A DNA stretch of 64,000 bases from Allacma fusca (taxonomy: Eukaryota; Arthropoda; Collembola; Symphypleona; Sminthuridae). The stretch is from positions 19,344,001 through 19,408,000 of the forward strand of contig OX359246.1 of NCBI GenBank assembly GCA_947179485.1. The letters run 5' to 3'. Below are positions 36,673 to 47,660 of this stretch, one piece after another. The translations under genes were made by a program, and so were the position numbers. Under the pieces are notes generated by a model. It was not told where the DNA came from, searched no databases, and saw only the letters and a list, made by a program, of their open reading frames with translations. The number at the start of each line of letters is the position of its first letter. Position 1 is the stretch's first letter.

Positions 36673-37032
36673 TTAACCGGATTTTCGCCGTACGCACCGT
36701 CTCTTTCCCGTCCTTCGCCCAAAGCCAATTTGCACCCTTCGCCTTCCCACTCTCTTTGTACGTCTTCGCCCGCGTCTCCGTCCTGCACCGACTTGATTCG
36801 CGACTGTCTGCCGCCTTCTTCTGCTTCCGCCTCCTCCGGTCTGAGATTTTCGAACTCTACGGGACTTGGTGGCACTACCTGCACTTCTTAGTGGGATTAG
36901 GTATGAAGATGCTTCTGGGTTAAGTCCTCCGCTAGCCATGTAGGAAATTGTGTTGTCTGCTCCACCGCCTTTCTGCGTCTGTGAGCCCGGCTCAAGCACG
37001 CAAGCCTTTTCATCGCATAACACCTGCCGCAT
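36673..37032 (-). CDS. Arg-rich core-like protein, 119 aa
   Basis: The C-terminal half is extremely Arg-rich (SRRRRQ, GRRRGRRRTKRVGRRR), like adenoviral core or mu-type DNA-condensing proteins. The N-terminal half is neutral and contains MASGGLNPEASSYLIP. It lies between penton and hexon genes, with TAATAATG junctions on both sides. A role in condensing packaged DNA is inferred from composition and position. Start and stop are clear. Confidence 0.75.
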   Translation of the reverse strand: MRQVLCDEKACVLEPGSQTQKGGGADNTISYMASGGLNPEASSYLIPLRSAGSATKSRRVRKSQTGGGGSRRRRQTVANQVGAGRRRGRRRTKRVGRRRVQIGFGRRTGKRRCVRRKSG

Positions 37033-37034
37033 TA

Positions 37035-38711
37035 TTACAAATATTTAGGCTTAAAATGTAGCGTAACTGCTGTTTCGCCTCCTTCGCCAAAGTCTATGGG
37101 GTTTAATTTCTCATCGACAAATGAAATCCGAATATCCGCAACCTCCTTTCCCTGTAAAGGTAGATATGTAACTGGGTAGAAGTTATACTCTTGTTCCTTA
37201 TTATACTCCTCGCTTAGCTTGAGCTCTTTAAGAATGGGTGCTTTTACCCGTTCGTATGACTGATTCTCAATTAGGTTAGTAAGCACGAGCAAGCGTTTCT
37301 TAGAGCCTAGACTTGGAGGCTCACCTTCCTCCTCATGGTGCTCGATTTCCTCCTCCTGCTCCACCACTTCCTTTCGTACAGGATAACTGTTCTGCGACTT
37401 AAACACAGTACCTAGGGGTAGTCCAAAATAATTTAGAACTGCACTGGGCAACGTAATTTCAATTTCGGAGGGAATTTCATTAACAAGTAATTCTCCGTCT
37501 GAATACGAAAATTGTATTGGCACTTGCTTATAGAATTGTTCGGCGAATGTTCCATTAATTTCGGAAATTACGTCCGGAACACTCAGGGTCTTGGGTTCCT
37601 TCATATTTACAAACTGCGTATCATAATAACGAATAGTTATAAACAAATTTGCTTTCACCGGTATAGCTTCAAATTTTGATTTGTTGAACGCCGCGTTTGC
37701 TCTGTATTGCTTTGAGAACATAAATTTATCGTTCTCAAAGCCTAGACACTCGAGAAGCGCTGCGGGCAAAATCATGTAATCTCTTTCATTCGGGAGTGGA
37801 GCACCCATGACTATAGTACATACCTCGTCCTTGTCAAAGGAAAATGAGGTTCTGAAACCAGCTTCTTCCAAGAGGTTAATTAACCGCGTAAAAAAACTCT
37901 GGTAACTTTCCTTTTTGCGAGGCCTAATTACAAACAAAGAACTAAATTGCTGATTTATCATAATAGTATTTGCCCTGTAGTTGTTAAAGTCGTAAACCTG
38001 TATTGAAAAGTCACTATGGATGTCATATTTGTCTAGCATAGGCTGTTTAATGACCCATTGGGAATTGTGCATTCCCTCGTTGAAACAACGTCGGTTGAAT
38101 CCCAATGCCGTCGCAAAAGTATTTGACAATATTAGCCAAGATCCTTGTTTTAGCTTACTTATGGCCAGACCCGGGATACAGTCTGAAAAACCGTCCCCAA
38201 CATATGTTTGAGCAATCGTCATGTTTATGTCTTTACCAACGGTCCTATTAAAATTTAATGCAAAAACAGATATCTCTTGACCTTTTGGCTTAGTCACACT
38301 GTATACTTTTACTATTGGTGGAACATAGTCTGGAAAGAGGGGACCGACGGGCACTGCTGACAAGTGTAGCATTGTGTACCGCTTCCTAGTTCGTCTAACC
38401 CTTTTCTCGCTAAGACGTTTCAATACATTCGCAACAGTTCGTTTACTCTGTGTGAATCTTAAATCGGTTAGACCTACTTTGTAGTGCCCCCTCGGAAAAG
38501 ACAGGTCGGCGGGAAATTGTTGTATAATATTGCTCTGATTTTTTAATTCGCCAAGATTAGCAGAATTTTTCAAGTACATGTAATGCTCCCTGTCCTCGAA
38601 TGGGACGAACGCATTATATTGGGAATGTATCATTTTGCACTCCTTGCCTTCACCTTCTACTGAACACGAATCAATGAGCAAAAATACCGTAATGATTTCG
38701 TATAAATACAT
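37035..38711 (-). CDS. Penton-like minor capsid protein, 558 aa
   Basis: This is the minor capsid protein expected at the fivefold vertices. Near residues 43-80 it has the segment YMYLKNSANLGELKNQSNI followed by PRGHYKVGLTDLRF, like the opening strand of Polinton penton proteins. An acidic stretch (EEEIEHHEEEGE) lies near residue 450. The first 25 residues look like a signal peptide, which is odd for a capsid protein; a start at the ATG of MIHSQYN, 26 codons in, is possible. A TATA-like box 44 bp upstream of 38711 favours the longer start. It is the first gene of the minus-strand block. Confidence 0.78.
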   Translation of the reverse strand: MYLYEIITVFLLIDSCSVEGEGKECKMIHSQYNAFVPFEDREHYMYLKNSANLGELKNQSNIIQQFPADLSFPRGHYKVGLTDLRFTQSKRTVANVLKRLSEKRVRRTRKRYTMLHLSAVPVGPLFPDYVPPIVKVYSVTKPKGQEISVFALNFNRTVGKDINMTIAQTYVGDGFSDCIPGLAISKLKQGSWLILSNTFATALGFNRRCFNEGMHNSQWVIKQPMLDKYDIHSDFSIQVYDFNNYRANTIMINQQFSSLFVIRPRKKESYQSFFTRLINLLEEAGFRTSFSFDKDEVCTIVMGAPLPNERDYMILPAALLECLGFENDKFMFSKQYRANAAFNKSKFEAIPVKANLFITIRYYDTQFVNMKEPKTLSVPDVISEINGTFAEQFYKQVPIQFSYSDGELLVNEIPSEIEITLPSAVLNYFGLPLGTVFKSQNSYPVRKEVVEQEEEIEHHEEEGEPPSLGSKKRLLVLTNLIENQSYERVKAPILKELKLSEEYNKEQEYNFYPVTYLPLQGKEVADIRISFVDEKLNPIDFGEGGETAVTLHFKPKYL

Positions 38712-38754
38712 TATGAAGAAGCCCGATCAGTATGACATTGCGTAGGTTATACTG

Positions 38755-38762
38755 ATATATAG
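38755..38762 (-). promoter_or_regulatory. TATA-like box upstream of the capsid block
   Basis: CTATATAT on the minus strand, about 45 bp before the first ATG of the penton gene. It lies in the 402-bp gap 38712-39113 between the minus-strand capsid block and the plus-strand helicase block, which must hold divergent promoters. Confidence 0.45.
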
Positions 38763-39113
38763 GACCTCTATAGGATATTTCATTTATTGATTCACGTAAA
38801 GTATCAGCTTTTGTTGGACTGCTGAAAAACAAACTTTATTTACATATACCCGTTTTCAACCTAGCTCCGTTTTTGGCGTGAGTTTTTGGGGCACTTCCGT
38901 TAGATTTTAACGTTTGAGATTTTACACTTAATGATCGTTTAGGATTTAATCTCTCGCAATAGCGAGAGCGCCTATGATCTCATTGAGTAGTCGTGTTGAG
39001 TCACCTACAATTGTAACATCCGCAGTCATACCAATTTATTCTAACAGTCTGACTGAGGAAATAATCCCCCCGTCAATGCAACAATCTCTCTCTCTCTCCC
39101 GGGTTTCATTTCA

Positions 39114-39473
39114 ATGACAACCATGCACGACCAAGCCGTCACCCAAACTTGGTTTCGGGCAGCAAAGTGTACTATTCTGGAATACAATGACGACCATTGC
39201 TGGACGTTAGTTGATCTTGAAATTCTCTCCAAATCCTGTCTGTGTCACAACAACTGCAACGAACTAGATCATATATTTGATCAAAGAGTCCCATCAGCTA
39301 AAGAAAGAGTTGCAATTTTTACTTTTAATCTATATCCTAACCACCGACTCTGCTCCGTTTGCTTCAGTTCAAGGAGAGGTGGGCGAATTAAAAAGTGTAA
39401 TTGTTTGCTGATTGTGAGTGCAAAACCGTTGACTAGTTCATTTAAACGCAGTGTCTTACTGCGGCCCTACTGA
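39114..39473 (+). CDS. Cys/His-rich Polinton protein, 119 aa
   Basis: An open frame with clustered cysteines: SCLCHNNC in the middle and LCSVCF...KKCNC near the end. These could bind zinc, but the spacing matches no domain I know. It stops three bases before the helicase ATG (TGAGTTATG), matching the tight packing of the minus-strand block. The start used is the first ATG; an upstream exon cannot be excluded. Confidence 0.6.
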   Translation: MTTMHDQAVTQTWFRAAKCTILEYNDDHCWTLVDLEILSKSCLCHNNCNELDHIFDQRVPSAKERVAIFTFNLYPNHRLCSVCFSSRRGGRIKKCNCLLIVSAKPLTSSFKRSVLLRPY

Positions 39474-39476
39474 GTT

Positions 39477-41015
39477 ATGACGGCACAGCCAAGTTTGAAC
39501 AAAAACATTTTTAATGTTTGGAAACTTGGGTGGATACCTACACTTGGAGAACCTCCTAAAATTCCATTTGAGGAACTGACCTTTCAGCAAAGACAAATTG
39601 TCTCTACAGTTGAAAGACACGTTAAGCAAAAAATTAGGCAACAGTTTAGTGACCCACTGCTGCTGCTTTGCTCGGGAATGGCCGGCAGTGGCAAAAGCCT
39701 AGTGTGCCAGCATCTCAAGTATATTCTTGAGAGGCAGTCAAAGAATAATCCGCAGTTCAGTTTTATACTCTGTGCATATACCGGAGTATCTGCATTCAAT
39801 ATCAAAGGTACAACTTTGCATTCAGCTCTGGGGCTCCCTATTCACTGCAGGGAAGAGGAGTTGGAGAATTTTATTCGGGATGTGAACATTGCTTCTCCTA
39901 GAGCTAAAGAACTTGGGAAAATCAACTTTATTTTAATTGACGAGTTTTCGTTTGTGGGCGCAAGATGTTTGTTCACAATTGACAAACTAATGCGAAAATA
40001 CGATGCTGCCAATAATAACAAGCCCTTCGCCGGCAGGAGTGTGTGCCTTATAGGGGACATATTCCAGATCGGTCCCATTGGCGACACTCAACTCTTCAAT
40101 GCTAATCCAGAAAGTAAATACTGCGTGCAGGGCCATCAGCTCTACACGTTGTTTACAAACGTGTTTGTGCTTAGAACCGTTTTTCGGCAACAAGGTGACA
40201 GTGATGAGCAAGTGGAATTTAGATCTTTTCTAGATCGTGTGAGACATAGGTCAACCACAAACAATGACATTGTGCTGTTGCGGAAACGCCTGAAGTGTAA
40301 TTTAAGCCAGGCAGAGAGGGACACATTCGCACTATGCCCGCACGTATTTCCTCGAAGGGCTCAGGTCGACATGCATAATTATATTATGCTGAGAGGAATG
40401 TATCCCGAGGAGAAAATTATATCAATCCCAAATGGGTTTGAAGTTCTGCATTTGGCAATAGGATGTCCTGTTATGTTATTGAAAAACATAATGACCCCTT
40501 GGGGTCTGTGCAACGGTAGTTGTGGAACCGTCACCGACATCATTTTCAACAATTATGAAGACAAGACCAAGCCTCTGTGCATTCTAGTTAATTTTCCTCA
40601 ATACGAGGGAGTGCATCAATATGTAACTAGCAGAGGAACAAGGGGAATTCCTGTATTCAAATACAGCGAATACAGTCCATTTACAAGGGAGTGCTTTGAT
40701 TACAAAGTCTACCCACTTCGCCTGTGTTATGGATTGACCATTCACAAAGTCATGGGACTGACAATGGACAAAATAGCCATACATCTTGGATTTCAAGAAA
40801 ACTCGTCGGGGATGGATTATGTGGCATTGTCTCGCGTTCGGAAACTGGAGGACATTATGATTTTAGATAATGTTATTACACCCTACAGGTTTCGTCATGA
40901 TAAACACAAGTCTTCTTTGCAGTGCTACGAGGAAAGACGACTCCTTGCTTTGGAGAGTAAGAGCTCACAGGGAAATGTTGCTACATACTGGAAAAATCGG
41001 ACGCTAGGAGTCTAA
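39477..41015 (+). CDS. PIF1-family SF1B DNA helicase
   Basis: A 5'-3' helicase of the PIF1/RRM3 type, expected to unwind DNA during replication. All key motifs are present in 512 aa: Walker A GMAGSGKS (residues 67-74), Walker B IDEFS (D155, E156), motif III GDIFQIGP (near 193), the late motif LTIHKVMGLTMD (near 418) and YVALSRVR (near 449). The length suits a bare helicase core without the Helitron Rep domain. It is intact and in the same strand and block as its neighbours, so it seems to be a true element gene. PIF1 helicases are best known from Helitrons, eukaryotic nuclei and some large viruses, and are not part of the usual Polinton core set. Confidence 0.93.
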   Translation: MTAQPSLNKNIFNVWKLGWIPTLGEPPKIPFEELTFQQRQIVSTVERHVKQKIRQQFSDPLLLLCSGMAGSGKSLVCQHLKYILERQSKNNPQFSFILCAYTGVSAFNIKGTTLHSALGLPIHCREEELENFIRDVNIASPRAKELGKINFILIDEFSFVGARCLFTIDKLMRKYDAANNNKPFAGRSVCLIGDIFQIGPIGDTQLFNANPESKYCVQGHQLYTLFTNVFVLRTVFRQQGDSDEQVEFRSFLDRVRHRSTTNNDIVLLRKRLKCNLSQAERDTFALCPHVFPRRAQVDMHNYIMLRGMYPEEKIISIPNGFEVLHLAIGCPVMLLKNIMTPWGLCNGSCGTVTDIIFNNYEDKTKPLCILVNFPQYEGVHQYVTSRGTRGIPVFKYSEYSPFTRECFDYKVYPLRLCYGLTIHKVMGLTMDKIAIHLGFQENSSGMDYVALSRVRKLEDIMILDNVITPYRFRHDKHKSSLQCYEERRLLALESKSSQGNVATYWKNRTLGV

Positions 41016-41420
41016 TAAGAATGTTGTGTAAATATGTAAACTTGACAACTAATTATGGAATAAAATGCATGTTGTATATACCCATATTGCTGATGCGGAC
41101 ATATAACTTGGCATATCGCATTTACATGATTACTTTTGTGTAAACGAAATTGATACTTTTTACTGATTACAATTTCATAATTGGAGAAAAGCACGTACAA
41201 TGATAAAGCATAGTATTACACCGATAAGCTGGATGCAAAATCTAAACTGCGTCTCATGGACAGTTGGATGGGTTGACAAACCAGAAATCAGTCTGTCAGT
41301 AATATTTCTGAGGTCGAAACGGTCTGCTTGAGAGTTTTAAGAAATTTTCTGTGCATTTGTTTATTGAAAGGATTTTATTCCGGGTGTTTCTGAGATTCAA
41401 GCTTATTTTCAGGTGACGCA

Positions 41421-42081
41421 ATGAATCCACAGGACGGTAAGCAATTAGTCGTTTGAAGTGCATTGTACGCTTAGTTGTGACATATCCGAGCATACTGGTT
41501 GACCTTTATTTATTTATTTATAACAGTCTGTGAGTATACTGGCAGCTGCCTCGAATGCGTGCATTGGGGAAATTATTTTGTGGAAACAGTGCACCATATT
41601 ATTTGCTGCGTGGCAAATCTGGGCACATTGGACGATGCAGTCATTTCGGTGGCAAGGAGTCTCTCGGACTGTCCAAGTCAACCAATGTCTGCAGCATCCA
41701 TCTTTTGGGGTATAAGCCTATATTTTGTCTTCTTTGAACAACTTCGTTCTTTTGAAATGGGATGAGGGAAATGAATATGCTCGAATTTAAGCTCTTAAAG
41801 GTATATTGTGTCTATTAATTACAGTAACACTTGTCGTGCTGATTTTGCTTGCCCTAACAATGGGGACGGTTATTTGGATGTGCACACAAAAGCGGGAGAG
41901 GGCAATTAATGTCCGTGGAGGACTTGAGGACATTCCTCTTGTTTCGTATACGCGGGAGAGTGTTGACTCCAATAGCTTCGCTGAAGCTACATACGAGGAG
42001 CCTCCAACGGATCATGTTCGACCCATCTGTCCCATTGTCCACTATGGATTGCGCACTTACGTGAATGTCCCAATTACCTAA
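41421..42081 (+). CDS. Cys-rich single-pass membrane protein of the Polinton, three exons
   Basis: Exons are 41421-41436, 41527-41709 and 41825-42081, with GTAAGC, GTATAA donors and AACAG, TACAG acceptors. Phases fit and give 151 aa. A short N-terminus is followed by a Cys-rich stretch (VCEYTGSCLECVHW ... HHIICC) of about 60 residues, one transmembrane segment VTLVVLILLALTMGTVIW, and a cytoplasmic-type tail of about 65 residues with acidic and Tyr/Pro motifs (EATYEEPPTDH). There is no classical signal peptide, so the segment may act as a reverse signal anchor. I recognise no family. The topology resembles small viral envelope-associated proteins, which is only an analogy. Confidence 0.68.
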
Positions 42082-42262
42082 ATACCCACCCCGGGACTTC
42101 GAGTCCTAAGAGTGTGAATTCAATTTTTCTATTTTGGGTGAATTTTCATTGTCTAATAAATTTATTGTGAAGTAAACATGCTCAGAATATTGTTGTCCAT
42201 TTCACGGTTATTTCAGTCGTTGTTGTCAGTGAAGAGAATAGGTTGACTTGCAAGACTTTACC

Positions 42263-43601
42263 ATGAGTAAACATAGGTTTTGTACTATATGTAAGAAGAA
42301 GGCATTCAGCATGCCACCTGAGAACCAGAAGCAGATTGTTCTTCCGTTTCTAACACCATTTTATTACGGGCAGGTAGGAGCAGTTCCTAACATATTAGAT
42401 GAGTGTAACTATAGAGGACAAGCATTGTGGAGAAACATTGGCTACGTCTTTCACAACGGCGAGGGTTCTATTTCACATAAATATCATGTACAGTGTCTCT
42501 TGCTGGAATTCAGCACAGAATTCTTTGCGAGAAACTGCCCTCAAGATTACAAGTTTAAGTGCAATGCAGCAGAGTGTTCATTTAGCTTGAGCAAATTCTC
42601 GCAGCTAAACGTTTCCAAAAAGAAGAATGTCAACAGTTTCCGATGGTATGGCGTAATTAAACGTAAGTTTTAATATTTATTTTTCATATCTGTATTCCTC
42701 TGTATCAGATAAAAAGGATTAGAGTGAAACTACATAATTTGTCTTTATGTAGTGACTGCTGAGGCAAACCTACTCACTAATGGAGGCCAGCCAGCCCATC
42801 TCGTCTACGTGGATGAATTTGGTCGGCCAGCTACTATTTTTAACCGTAAGTTAAATTTAACTATTAGCCATAGCAGTAGTTTTAGTGAGGATGACATTGA
42901 CAAATCAGTTATTATAGCAAAATTGTTTCTGCTTCTTTGCAGCCGGACCTAATGTCGGTATTTTGGCTTTGTATGCAGCCATTTATTGTCCTCCGACTTC
43001 ACCACCTACGACAGAAACTACACCTGTTGTAAGGCTGCCGTCCGAACAGACATTACAAAGGAGTAATTACCAACTTGAAATTGATCCCCCGTCGGATGCT
43101 CGTAAGTACAAGCAGACGAAACTAACAGAATATAAATCTTTTCAAAAGATTCATAATGTATATTCAGGGAATGATGCTCTTTGTATTGACTTAACAGAAA
43201 ACGAAAAGGAAGATCCCAATTTCAACGATGTACTTGCAGATGCATTTGAAAATATTAACGACATTGAAGCGCTTGGGCTTTGTGATCAACAGACCCTGTG
43301 TCCTGGCGATCCTGACGAATTTCCCACAAAGGATATGCTGATTCCGGAAGATTTACAATTTATCGAGCTCGAAGGTATTGAAGACGATTTTTTCAAGGAC
43401 ATTGAAGATGTGAATTTGTCAGAAGATATTCTCGACAATTTGTGCACTAGCCCTGGAAACGTATTTGATGCAGTTTCCTCCGATGGTGACAACTCTGATG
43501 ACCATCAACTTCGCATGGATTTTGTGTGGAACCAACTGGAGTCACTCCCACATCATGAAAATCCGTTGATTCGAGAAGTTATTCCATTTATCAGAATGTA
43601 A
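42263..43601 (+). CDS. RING-like protein with acidic tail, three exons
   Basis: Exons are 42263-42662, 42753-42845 and 42943-43601 (donors GTAAGT, acceptors TGTAG and TGCAG), joined in phase for 383 aa. The N-terminus has a RING-like Cys/His array: FCTICKKKA, then HKYHVQC, then C-x8-CNAAEC. This could be a RING-variant E3 ligase or another treble clef. The middle has a short domain with AEANLLTNGGQPAHLVYVDE. The last 150 residues are strongly acidic (IELEGIEDDFFKDIEDV), as in activation domains or protein-interaction tails. It is the last recognisable gene of the element. Host manipulation or transcription control are possible roles, but neither is shown. Confidence 0.68.
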
Positions 43602-46600
43602 AATTTTAATCTTATACAACCACACTGCATTTTAGTTTAAAATATTTTTCTATTATCTAGATTTTATTAATCTCATAACTGGGTGAGCTTGTATGTGTTG
43701 TATGTTTGCTTTTGATATTCAAACGTGCAGAGGTTCCCATTCAAAAAAGTTTCTGGAACCCGGAATTGGTATTAAAATAATTTTACTAAATTAAAGTGAA
43801 GTATTGTTTTCAATATTATAATTCATCAAGTGTACATATTTAATTATAATTTTAAAATTCTCAGTTTGTTTGTTTTTACAATCGTCAGTTTTTCGAATAC
43901 CTAGTGGTATTGCGTGACAAGGTCAAATTAAATGCTTGCATGATGCAGGCAAAGGAAATACCCCTTACGTTTCCAGTGCCAACTCTGTATCGTTTATTTT
44001 TAAAGCAAGGACGGGAATCTGATTTGCAATTATATTCGAAAAAATATTTCTCGAATTTTTTTCGAGGATTTTAATCTATATTGGAATTCCATATAATTTC
44101 CAGGAAGTATTTTAATTCAAAATCCCGTTCAAAGAAAATTTATTATTAAGGAAGGAATAAAGCCTTGAGTCAAATCTGATCGATGGAGAAGTTAATAATG
44201 TTGAACCTGCGTCAGGGGAAAAATATTTTTGAACTTTTAACGGAAATTTGAAAATACAATTTCATAGCCTCTGAACCTGGGCGAAGTCACAACTCAGAAA
44301 AAGTTTGTGGTTTTCGAGCGTCCCAACCTAAAATGCCTCAAATTTTTTTTTCCAGGAATTTTTTAAACTAGAGGAGGACATTATTATTGACCCTGCTCAT
44401 GTGTTTGACGATTTTCTGTAGTTACATAGTATCTCTTGCCCTGTCTGCAATCTACTTAAACCTTGTTCCCCATCCCGTCAACTTTAATAATATGATCTTT
44501 AGAAATCCACCCCATGTGAAGCTTTCCTTCAAGACATTGTTTCTGAGAAGAATGCCCAAACTAGACATCGCCTTCCGGGGGAAAGTTTTATTCCATAAAG
44601 TTTACTCCCACCAATTTTTGGTATCAAACTCAAACTTTAGAATGCTCGAGTGGTAAAGTCTCCAAATAATGAAATTTACAGGAGATTTTTGAAACGAAAG
44701 AGAGGTTAGCCTCAATTTTGAGGCTAAATTCAATGTCAAAGGACCGTGTCGATTAGACTTTCCCGGGAGTAAAATAAAAGACTTCAAAGCTAAAAATCTC
44801 GTTTACAGTCTCCGAGCATTCCGTGGGGACAGCCATAGTTTCACATATATCCTAATCAAGTAATATATAGGACTCAAATCTTATTCTCTTCAATGGAAGG
44901 TTTCGGGAACGTCACCCTCATGAAATTTTAATGGGAAAGAAAGCGGAAGAGGTCGTACAACTTTCAAAGAGCCAGAAAAAGAACAAAGCTTAATTTAGGG
45001 TAAGAACCTTGAGCTTCACGCAGTGCTTAAAATTTTACAAGGGGTCAGGAATACAGCAGGTAGAAATAACAATTCAATTACATTCCTTAATGAAATAATA
45101 ATTTTAGCTGTAGACAGGTTGGAAACGACCGGAATCAGAAGTAATTGGTTCCATTGATACATATCCATTCCATTGCTCTTCCTGTCTTATCCAATAATTA
45201 TAAATGTCTATTGGGAACGACTTATTTGAACTTTGTTTCTCTCCTGCATTTAATTGTATTTTGTCATTTGAGGTTCTGTAAAATTGCATGCAATACTTAT
45301 GGCACTATCTGTAAATGAGCAAAACTAAAAGGAAGTAAATCCTTCTCTTGGAATACAACATGCTTTCAGAAGGGAAACAAAATGTGGTTATCTACTTCAG
45401 AAACTTAAACCACCTCCGAGTTACAGTAATGCAAATAATTATTATTTCTGGTTAAAACAAATGTTTCCGGGTTTCTCAAACAGAGATGATTTTATACAAC
45501 TGACAATGGTTCTTGGAAAGTACGTTGAGAATTTAGAGATGTAAGGAATTCATTGGCTACATTCTGTAATAAATTAATACTAAATAATGTGATACTGACC
45601 AATGAGCAATAATAATTAACTTCCGTTACAAATTGTTCAAATTTTGTTGGGTTATAATAATAATCGACAGCGTAGCTTTATTATTACAATGAAAGCAAAT
45701 TACTGGCGTGGTAAATGCAGGAATGTTTTCAAATATTTGCATCCCTCCTGAGACGTTGACTTACAAATTCCTTTTAATATGGGGAGAAAGCAGGACTCTA
45801 TATTTTGCAAGAATTTATTGAATATCCCAGGAGCCTCAAATATGTACAAAAAATGTGGAAAAGGAGGAATTTCTAATCTCACCATTTTTCACTGGCGGTG
45901 TAGCATTCATAAAAATATTTTCTGACGCCGGACTTGTGGTAAATTTAATGAGGAATCATTTGAGTTTAATATCCTCCTCTTAAAACAAAAATTCCGGACT
46001 TCGCAACCAAAATTGTGGAAAGTTTATGGATTTAAAGAGCTGCTGTAATATTTTCTTTTAATCTTGTCCTACATATCTGGTCCCTAAGAATGGAATCTTT
46101 AACTTAGGTTGATTATTTTAGACTCGAAACAATCCCCATTAAATTTTTAATAGAAATACAGAGCGTTCTAAAATATTTTTATAAACTCCAGACGATCCAT
46201 GCCCAAATGATAATATTAGAAATTCTCTATCAGATATTCCTCTCCGGTTTTACTCTCCGCTTGTATACGCATCATATACTCACATTTCTCAACCCAGGGA
46301 CCTGTTGGATCACTCCCTGGGAAGCCCAAACAGTTCCTTACAAAATGAACGATGAAATGTGTTGGAAGGAAATATCTGGCCGGAGAACAAAACGTTATTG
46401 TCTAAAATCCTCAAAAGATCTCGACAGTGTACGTACTTATAATTTAATGCATACGGAAATTGATATGACTGGCGTGAGTCCAACAAAACATTTTTCCTTT
46501 TAGTAGATGAAATTCTCTTAGCCTTGGTTGAATGTGAAGTTAATCCAGAGTAAATTTTACCCATATCCCCGGACTGAAGACACAAATTGGATGTTGTTTG

Positions 46601-47339
46601 TGTTCGATATTTACCCATCTACTTTTCATTCCAGTAATGCGAGTTCCTGGATATCTCCAGGTGTTCAAGCAATTACGCCGGCGAGCTGATTACTTTTTCG
46701 GGTATTGTATTTCTTAAATATGTAAGTAGCCGGCGTCACCTTGGGTTTCAGATATTTGGAAGCAACAGCTCCTTAAATGAATGCTGGTGTACGACGCGGG
46801 GATTAAATACAGTACACTCCCTCTGAATAAGAGCACCTTATAGGGCTCAATTATTACTTTTATGGTGAGATAATTAACGGAAATGTGACCAAGTTTTTGG
46901 TTCATCAAGAGCAGCGTCTGTCCGAAATAATTTGTCATAAAAAACAACTAGAAATTTAGAGGGAACTTTTTGCAAAGTAAACAACCCTTGCTTGAGGTGC
47001 TCTGATACATAGAAGGCATTGTATGCGTGTAAGGAATGTCAATACAAACCAAAGGGTATAACTACAGACCCGCACATATATGTACATACATAGTATGGGT
47101 TAGGCTGGTTCCGCTCATATACCGGGTTGCTAACAATTTTGGTGCAACTTAGATTTTTAAATTGTAATCATGCTAAACAATTGCAAGATGTGTTTTTCCC
47201 TACAGAATTACATTCAGGGTAGAAAAAATAATAGTCGAATGTAATCCGCCAACAATTATTACAGAATTAACAAAAAAAAATTTTGTTACATGGTAATTTA
47301 AGGCTTCGCGTAGGGTGGGGTCAGCTACCGCCGTCAAAG

Positions 47340-47660
47340 TAGGAGGAATTTTGAGTTTTTTTTCGAAATTTCAGAATTTTTTTCAAAAAAACTATCGGGC
47401 CGATTTCAACCACATAGACAGTAGCCATTACTATTTACATAAACAATATTCACAAAAAGTTTCATTGAAATCGACTCAGTAGTTTTAGAGATAACAGTCA
47501 TTTGACAAGTCCAAAATTTCAAGAATTGTTTTCTAAAAAACTATCCACCCGATTTCAACCAAATATGAACTAAGCCTTACTTTTGATACACGTAATGCAC
47601 ATAAAAAAAATTTCATTGAAATCGAGCCAGTAGGTTTTGAAACATCGTACGGAAGGACTC
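47340..47660. repeat. Two diverged tandem copies, about 130 bp each
   Basis: The phrases AAAAAACTATC, CGATTTCAACCA and TTTCATTGAAATCGA occur in the same order twice (about 47385-47475 and 47530-47630). This is a decayed tandem duplication within the right arm. Confidence 0.6.
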
